A stretch of 64,000 nt of DNA from positions 17,604,501-17,668,500 of the forward strand of contig CAMQGK010000638.1 of assembly GCA_947000775.1 (NCBI GenBank). Direction: 5' to 3'. Of the stretch, positions 57,841 through 64,000 are shown piece by piece. Every line of letters starts with the position of its first letter. Within the stretch, counting starts at the first letter, position 1. The DNA comes from Pterois miles (Eukaryota; Chordata; Actinopteri; Perciformes; Scorpaenidae). The notes beneath the pieces are model-generated. The model saw only the letters and a program-made list of their open reading frames with translations, was not told the DNA's origin and did no database searches. A program made the position numbers and the translations under genes.

Positions 57841-59599
57841 AGTACCGAAGTTATGTGAAGAATCCATCAACGAAACTCTGATGCTTTTTGACCCACCCAT
57901 CCACCCCAAAGGTTCACGACAGCCTGGATTGAATTCATTTATTGGATATTACACAAATCACGGTGCATTCACTTCTCATACTAAAAGCTATGAATGGTGT
58001 ATGAGAACAGCCTGCATACTGTTAATGATGATATTGGGGTGTAGAAAAATCATATCACATTACGAATTTTGTGACATGTTAATGTATTTACATCATGACT
58101 ATGGAAAGCAGCAACACACACTTGGCCGAAACAAGTATAACTACTAGTCAACGCTACATTACACACCAAAGGCCACATATTCTTTCATCTCGAAACTACA
58201 TGAGATAAAATCGTGCCAAGGTCTGATTCATCTCAGGTGACAATGATGGATTGATCATCACATCCTCTTTGAGGTTATTAAGTTTGTCGCAATGTGAAGA
58301 TATAACGATATTAAGTTTTTACAAGATGGTAAGAGGGAAAAGGTGACACAGTCAACGAGTGGGAGGAAAATGTCACCTCGCAAGCAGTGAGGTGAAGTTA
58401 GTAAGTGGATCTTACCCAATACTGTCTGCTAAATTGAAGTTAGTTTAAAGTTTGGTGTTGATCAGCCGTCACCACACTAGGTTGGCTTGCATCAGTGACT
58501 CAGATCAGAGAGTTATTTTAAAGAAGACACCCTATGTATCCATCCAAACACATCAGCTAAAACACACACATATTGTATATACTGTATAAATGTCGTAAAT
58601 ATTGAAAAGCACATTACAATATTGGGATGAAATTTTAAGGCCGGATCACTCACCTTTGCTAAAACATAATAGCACACTGGAAATGAAGAACTGGGAACAT
58701 TTCACCATATAACGCTGGCAGAGGCTTTCTCCCAGCGGCCAGTCAGACCACCGTTCTGCTTATTAAAAGCCGAACCGACATGAAGGTGAAGTACAGAAAC
58801 CTTCTGCTGCCTCTCACAGGTGAACCGAGCACAGGAAAGACTAAGAGTGAGAGAAGAAGAAGAGAGGCGAGGGAAGAGTGAACTTGACAGTCGGCGTTCA
58901 GAGAGCGTTTTCTGCTGACAGGTCCCACCTAGCCTGGGTCAAAGGCAGGAACTGAGATGAAAAGGAGGTGAGAGAAATGAGCGGATATCGGGGGATTGGA
59001 AGATGATGAAGAAGGGTGGGAAGAGGGGGAGATGACATAAAAGCTGTGGCGGTTACACCTTTATCTGTCATTGTGAAATAAAGTTAGCGTTTTACTTAAG
59101 AACAAGCCCCCCAAAAATAAATAAATAAAAAGAAATAATAATAACTCGGCTTGATCATATCACTCTAAGCTGTTGGTTTTTCATTTTGTATAAACTGATA
59201 CCATGTGGCTCTTTCACAATGCCTTTTCCATTCAGTGGAGGGGAGGGCTATGCCGCAGCACTGGAGTGTAATCCTCTCTCACAATAATACATTTAGTCAA
59301 TCCACAGCTAGTGGATCAGCTGACATCTTTGCTCTCATAATCTCCGTCTCTCTCCCTCATCACCGGCCATCCCGGGAGCCCATACATCTCCAGCTTTCAC
59401 TTTTTGTCACCTGTTACTGGTTATGTCACCTGTTACGTTGTAAAGTCATATGTATGTGAAAGACTGAGTGGCACAGAGTCCAGGTGATGGATGAATAGAT
59501 CAGGCTGTTCTCATGCATCGTTTGCAGCTATACATACAACAAGTAATAGTAGTAAGTAAGTCGTATATATCCTGCAAAATTAATATGTATGTAATCCAC
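57841..59599. other. Gene-free stretch
   Basis: A 33-codon frame at 58780-58881 starts with a signal-like MKVKYRNLLLPLT and meets a donor (CACAG|GTGAAC) at 58819/58820; it is noted but not called a gene. Purine-rich at 58950-59040, (AATA)n-like at 59114-59145. The block 59240-59400 may be regulatory. Confidence 0.3.
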
Positions 59600-60350
59600 A
59601 TAATTGTGTGCCAGGAAGTATAAAGAGCAGCAAATGCCACGTAGGGAGGAGGTCGGGGTGGATGTGTGGGTCACAAAACACCAGACTCTCGCACAAGAGA
59701 CCGGTGTTTGAGTCCCGTGTGAAACCATGTAACTTAAGTTACGCCACTTCTGGAGTTGTTTTAACCCAAACCACAATCTTTTCTGAAACCTACCCAAGTA
59801 GTTTTGTTACCGAACCCTAACCAAGCTGTTTCTTGTCTCCTTACTTTGAAAAGACTGAAGCGGAAATGAAAAGGTTTTTGACACTTAACTTCAGTATTTA
59901 AGTTACAATCTTAAAGATCTCTGTTTTGTTCTCTTTGGTGACTTTCTCTATGGGGATTAGTGGTAATTTCCATTCTTAAGTTATGCCACTTCAGGTGCGC
60001 CGTAACCAATTGTGGTGTGACATAACCACTTTCACTGCAATAGACGTAACCACGTCTGGTGCGGCATAACCACCTCTGGTGGGATGTTACCTCTTCTAGT
60101 GCAACGTAACCACCCCCGGTGTGGCGTAACCACTTCTGGTGCAGCATAACCACTTCCAAATCTGGTGTGGCATGACTTAACCACAATCCTTAGTGGTAAG
60201 TAGTTTTGTTGCCTTAACTTAACCAAGCTCTTTCCTGTGAAGACAAGGTTTATTTTGAAAAGAATAGAGTGGAAGTCAAGACTGGACATGTGTAGGAAAA
60301 CTGAGGAATAACATCTTATACGAACCGTTGTATGAGAATACATTGGATAG
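59600..60350 (-). mobile_element. Family Y repeat, copy F (most complete)
   Basis: On the plus strand: GTATAAAGAGCAGCAAATGC, GGAGGAGGTCGGGGTGGATG, a tRNA-like segment with CACAAGAGACCGGTGTTTGAGTCCC (box B-like GTGTTTGAGTCCC), TTTAACCCAAACCACAATCT, GTAGTTTTGTTACCGAACCC and, at the far end, ACATCTTATACGAACCGTTG. The minus strand corresponds to the orientation of copies B, C, D, G and H. A 20-bp minisatellite has expanded inside it (59985-60182). No coding capacity. Confidence 0.7.
59985..60182 (+). repeat. 20-bp minisatellite inside family Y copy F
   Basis: About nine diverged units of the form GGTGCGGCATAACCACTTCT. Several are exactly 20 bases apart (60058, 60078, 60098, 60118, 60138), with one 26-base unit and a looser start. 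The unit resembles the ACTTAAGTTACGCCACTTCTGG segment of the host repeat, so it probably arose by local duplication of that segment. Confidence 0.85.
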
Positions 60351-60369
60351 ATAGGGCCTTCTAGAGCAT

Positions 60370-60475
60370 TTACACAAGGGAGGAAGACGAGGAGATTTAA
60401 AGAAGTCGAATCAAGGAGGAGAACAAGGAAGAAGAGGAAGAAAGGGGCGAGATGACAAAAGGAGAAGATAGCCAG
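60370..60475 (+). repeat. Purine-rich tract
   Basis: Almost purely A/G on the plus strand (GGAGGAAGACGAGGAG…, GAAGAAGAGGAAGAAAGG). Low complexity. Confidence 0.8.
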
Positions 60476-60789
60476 GCCTTATCAGCATTCACTCATCCTA
60501 CACTGGATGAAATTACCCTTCTCTCTGTCGCTATGTCTGTGGTCACTGCTATCTGCTCGCGCTGGGGATTTGCAATGCTCATAAATCTGTGTGTATAGAT
60601 GTGTGTGAGCGAGACGTGAAAACAGTGTGCAGGGCGCAGGTGGGTGTTTGTGTTTAGATTCCCTATATGTTAAGACAGAAGGACTTTGCGGACAGAATAA
60701 AATTCATAGGAAATGAATCTGCGGCGTGAGGAATGAGCGTCCATAAATCACACGTGTGTGTGTGTGAAGGACTGATATGGTTGTAAAGC

Positions 60790-61010
60790 CAAACCAAGGC
60801 CTGCTTTCCTCAGCTTACAGTAAAACAACATTAGTAGCAATTAAGTGCTCTCCTGCGTCTTTTTTGCGGGAGCATTGGTGTGCTCATTTGTGAGCGTGGA
60901 TTAGCTAAGATACGACGGGTTGATGAATTCTCTTTAGAGGAAAAAACTGATTTAATTAGGCTGCTCCCCAATCTTTTCACCAACAAGGACATCTTGATAA
61001 AAGATAATTC
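60790..61010. promoter_or_regulatory. Candidate conserved non-coding element
   Basis: Non-repetitive block with AGTAGCAATTAAGTGC, AACTGATTTAATTAGGCTGC and GATACGACGGGTTGATGAATTC. The 106-codon plus-strand frame starting at 60880 runs into a Phe/Ser-rich pyrimidine tract and is not credible. Confidence 0.4.
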
Positions 61011-61239
61011 CCTTCTTTTCTTGTTGCTTCTCACATTTCTTTCTACTGCTTTATCTGCAACATGTCTTCATTTCTTTTTTTACCATTCCTTCACCTCCAC
61101 TTTTTCCCTTTTTCTCGGTGCTTGCACTATATTCTCCTCTCCCTTCCCTGCTCCTCTAATTTATTTTCTACTGTGTGCTGTGTGTGAAATGCTAAATTAG
61201 AAGTCGGGTAAAAAAGAGGGCCTCGGAGCAAGAGACATC

Positions 61240-61400
61240 AATAGCTTCCTTTTAATTCTGAGAACTCCCTCGCTCTCACCCCTCTCTGTCTATCTATCTA
61301 CCCCCTCTTCCTCTCTCTCTCCTCTCCCCTGCTAATAAAGCCAAATTGGCAAGAAAGCTAGTGACCTCTCCCCTCGCCGTCTCTCTTTTCTCTGCTTAAA
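61240..61400 (+). repeat. Pyrimidine-rich (CT)n-like tract
   Basis: Long C/T-rich run including TCTGTCTATCTATCTACCCC and CCTCTCTCTCTCCTCTCCCC. Confidence 0.8.
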
Positions 61401-62140
61401 GAACCATGTCGGGGGATGAAAATGACAATGACAAAAAGGCTGATGTCATTTTCCATCCGAAAATATATCACCCGCACATCCAGCTCCTTTTATTTTTACC
61501 CTTTTTATCTCCCTTTTATGCCGCGTAACGTCTAATCTGTTTGCTTCAGGTGCCACTCTTGCGCTCCTGCCCTCTCTCACGACGAGACCTCAGTATTTTC
61601 TTTCTTCCCTTTATTCTGTCTTTTTTTGGCATTCTCAAGGGAAAAGTGGGTTTGAACTCTTTTTTTAATGTCTGTCTTACTTGGTATGTATTTAATAAGT
61701 CTGCCTGCCAGATATACCTGCCTGCTTTTCCGACTGTCCCCTTTTGAAGGAGTTGCTGCACGGCGACCTCGAGGTTGGAGATAGTTTTGCAGAGTTTAGA
61801 TTTAACAATCACGCTCCTTTTTTCATCTCTGTGTCTTCCCTGACCTTGAGGGGCGCTTATATTTCACGCCGACAGTCTGTTTCATAAAGAAGAAGAAGAA
61901 GAAAAAAAACAACTTCTTCTTTAGTCCTTTCACTTGGACGGGGCCGTTTTGGAATTCCCAAAGGGCAGGCAAGAGTTGAGCGCACCTGTCATTCGCTTGT
62001 CCTCCCTTTTCACAACTTTGGCTATGAATTATAAATGCAGCGTTTCACTCCCTTTATCCTTCCCTGGGCATGGAGGGGAGCTGAGCATTATATGCATGTA
62101 CTGGATCCGTCTTGGGTTATTTATATATTGTACATTTCAT
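61401..62140. promoter_or_regulatory. Candidate conserved non-coding elements around an (AAG)n run
   Basis: Non-repetitive blocks at 61401-61540 (GCTGATGTCATTTTCC contains TGATGTCA, a CRE-like site) and 61780-62140 (TTGGCTATGAATTATAAATG, CATTATATGCATG). They are separated by a short AAG run at 61886-61902. No coding frame with domains. Confidence 0.35.
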
Positions 62141-63037
62141 CCATAGCTTATTTGCATTTCCTTTGTTCTCTCCTACTTCTTTTGCCCTCCCACGGCCCTC
62201 TCTCTTGTCATCCTCTCTCTGCTCTAGCCCCTTTCTTTGGCATCATACCAAAGAGTGACATAGAGGTGAAAAAGTTTGGGATTGGCGTTACTTTCTCTCA
62301 TAAAGTGTGCTTGATCTGCTGTTACCGTTATTCCCATATTTCCTTTCCTAGTGTTTGTGTGTGTGCCAGTGTGTTTGCGTTCAGTCTCTGTCTACGCGAG
62401 TGTGTCCTGTCCCTTCGGGAGTATTTACACATTAAGTTTGAGCCTGTGATTATTTTGACTTGGTAGCTGTGTTGTACTCAGAAGAGCTGAGGCACTAATA
62501 TAATTGGCAATTAAATTAAGGAAGCAAGCTTTCCACACACCCCCCGGTGAGTTTGCACAGTGTTTCCTGAAGTGCTCTGCACACATGCACTCAATACTCT
62601 GACGAACAGACCCCCTCAAGTAATAAGGTTCAAAAACTGTTATAAGATAAGCCGAACGTGGAATAAGCAGATTTTCTCTGTTGCTGTCCTAAACTATTAG
62701 GAAACACGCTTTTCACGATCAACTTTTGATCAGGAGTCAAAGACTGGTTTTCTTGGCTGTTGAGTATGATGTGAAAGGTTTCAATCGCTTGGTGACAAAA
62801 ACCATCTTATTCAGTTCATTTTGGTTATTAAATTTGAGATGACGCATGAGGGAGTGTACACAAGTTTTGCATTAGAAATCTTACTTAAAGCTGCTATGAG
62901 CAATTTTCATTTTGTGTTGATTTTGGAGGTCCATGTGGACAAATGCGGTGTTTCTGAGAATCTTTAGAAAACCTCTCATTTTACTACAGCAGGGTCTGGT
63001 AAGGTGATATATTACTGTTGCAACTGGTAGATTAGTC
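62141..63037. other. Gene-free stretch
   Basis: A Cys/Ser-rich frame of 143 codons on the plus strand (62035-62466) arises from a T-rich tract and has no domain. From about 62885 (TTAAAGCTGCTATGAGCAAT) the sequence may be a decayed transposon that hosts the next element. Confidence 0.35.
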
Positions 63038-63283
63038 TAGTGGTGTACAACCTGGGGGGCCAAGCCCCTCCAGAGGGTCCCAAGATCAATCTAGGGAGAG
63101 GGAGAAAACAAAAAATCTGCCACGGAAACTTATATTTATTTCTGAATTTTTCTCCTCACTTTTTCTTACTTCTTTGGTTCTCAAATTGTTGTTTAAAATG
63201 AAACCATCTGAGAAATTTAGAGAAGATATCAGTCTCAGCTTTTTAGCAAGGGGGTCACAAGCCAAAACGTTTATGAACCCCTG
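63038..63283. mobile_element. hAT-like MITE
   Basis: Left end TAGTGGTGTACAACCTGGGG; right end, on the opposite strand, CAGGGGTTCATAAACGTTTT. Both resemble the CAGTGGTTCTCAACCTGGGG-type ends of hAT non-autonomous elements. About 245 bp, including GTCCCAAGATCAATCTAGGG and GGGGGTCACAAGCC. Target duplication not clear. Confidence 0.5.
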
Positions 63284-64000
63284 GTTTCATCTTTAAAGGT
63301 GCTACAACACTGATAACATTCAGCCACTGCATTCACCATCCCCTATTCCATTGCATTTACTTCACAACAAGTCGTTGCGAAGCCATTTATCTTTTTTTTT
63401 TTCCACACTAATTGACAACCCAGAGATATGTGATAACAGCCTCGTTTTACTACTGGCTCAGGAGTGTTGTTAGAAGTGGGAACCAAACATCAGATATCTT
63501 CCACAGAGATAAACAAAACATCCATTTTGGACTCAAATCATATTTTTTTCAGGAAAAAACACATTTTTATCCTGCACTTTTCTAAAGGCTCTGTAGATGT
63601 GTTATTGTTTCTTAGATATTCATCTACATAAAAATGTTATAAATAAGATCTTTACATTTATAAAATAGAATATCATTTTTGTTTTTTTTTTATACAAAAT
63701 TTTAATGTGAAAAATAAGTATTTCCCTCTTAAATGTAGTGGGGTAGAAAACTAAAGATAAATGTGTTCTGAGTCAATTTACTTTCACTTTTGAATGTGTC
63801 TAATTAAAGAGTATAAGTTCACATACAGAAGTAATGCACATCCAGTCAGGCCCATCACCGAAGCAACGAGTGTGCATTAGTATGTGAAACAGCCCTCTCC
63901 TCAACTTTCTAAATGACACTCTGCTCATCCCATTACTGGGAGCCCAATGGGAGGGAGGTTTGTTTAGCTCTGCTCCAATGGGAGTGCATGTTGTTTGAAG
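63284..64000. other. Gene-free right edge with one regulatory-like block
   Basis: AT-rich with T-runs at 63392-63401 and 63681-63691. The block 63840-64000 is non-repetitive (CGAAGCAACGAGTGTGCATT, CCCAATGGGAGGGAGG twice in variant form) and may be regulatory. No exon is visible before the window ends. Confidence 0.35.

Noticed and set aside
60880..61200. 106-codon plus-strand frame
   Set aside because: N-terminal half lies in a CNE-like block and the rest is a Phe/Ser-rich translation of T/C-rich DNA; no domain.
62035..62466. 143-codon plus-strand frame
   Set aside because: Arises from a pyrimidine-rich tract (Leu/Ser/Phe/Cys-rich), with no domain, no plausible splice sites and no start-context support.

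Overview
This window looks like non-coding nuclear DNA from a teleost fish, probably a spiny-rayed (percomorph) one. It is AT-rich with long dinucleotide microsatellites, mostly (AC)n/(GT)n, and is packed with decayed fish-type repeats: a tRNA-derived SINE, L2-like LINE 3' ends, TTAA-flanked piggyBac-like elements, hAT-like ends and MITEs. I see no bacterial-style gene, no complete transposase, no rRNA or tRNA gene and no CRISPR array. Repeat families are called from recognition of fish consensus sequences and from internal copy-to-copy matches, not from a database search.

Layout. (1) 1-16.4 kb: repeats alternate with non-repetitive blocks that look like conserved non-coding elements (best at 11.5-11.9 and 13.6-14.35 kb). 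A minus-strand open reading frame at 14.8-15.25 kb can be spliced in frame across a 94-base GT-AG intron to give a 119-residue single-pass membrane protein that I do not recognise; it is the only credible protein-coding candidate. (2) 16.4-18.7 kb: the only CpG-rich stretch, with a perfect cAMP-response element at 16505, a likely 5' exon ending at a splice donor at 17401/17402 with a 20-codon upstream ORF, and a second possible non-coding exon at 18166-18245. I read this as the promoter and 5' UTR of a plus-strand gene whose coding exons lie beyond the right edge, and perhaps also the promoter of the minus-strand candidate. (3) 18.7-64 kb: no convincing coding exon over 45 kb. This would be a giant first intron or gene desert, with many CNE-like blocks (for example 24.4, 33.3, 40.9, 42.5, 48.7, 53.4, 56.7 and 61 kb) separated by transposons and simple repeats. 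Such layouts are typical of developmental or neuronal genes, but the gene cannot be named from here.

The repeats have internal structure. One family (here 'family Y') has at least eight partial copies on both strands, some with a tRNA-like head. A MITE with long terminal inverted repeats ('family M') has two copies in opposite orientation, one nested inside an older repeat ('family Q'). There is also a degenerate ~36-bp tandem array of about 1.1 kb at 39.3-40.35 kb, a 20-bp minisatellite inside a family Y copy, a candidate 480-bp solo LTR with 5-bp target duplications, and a near-perfect 30-bp inverted repeat with a 3-base spacer at 21871-21933. The labels Y, M, Q and Z are mine.
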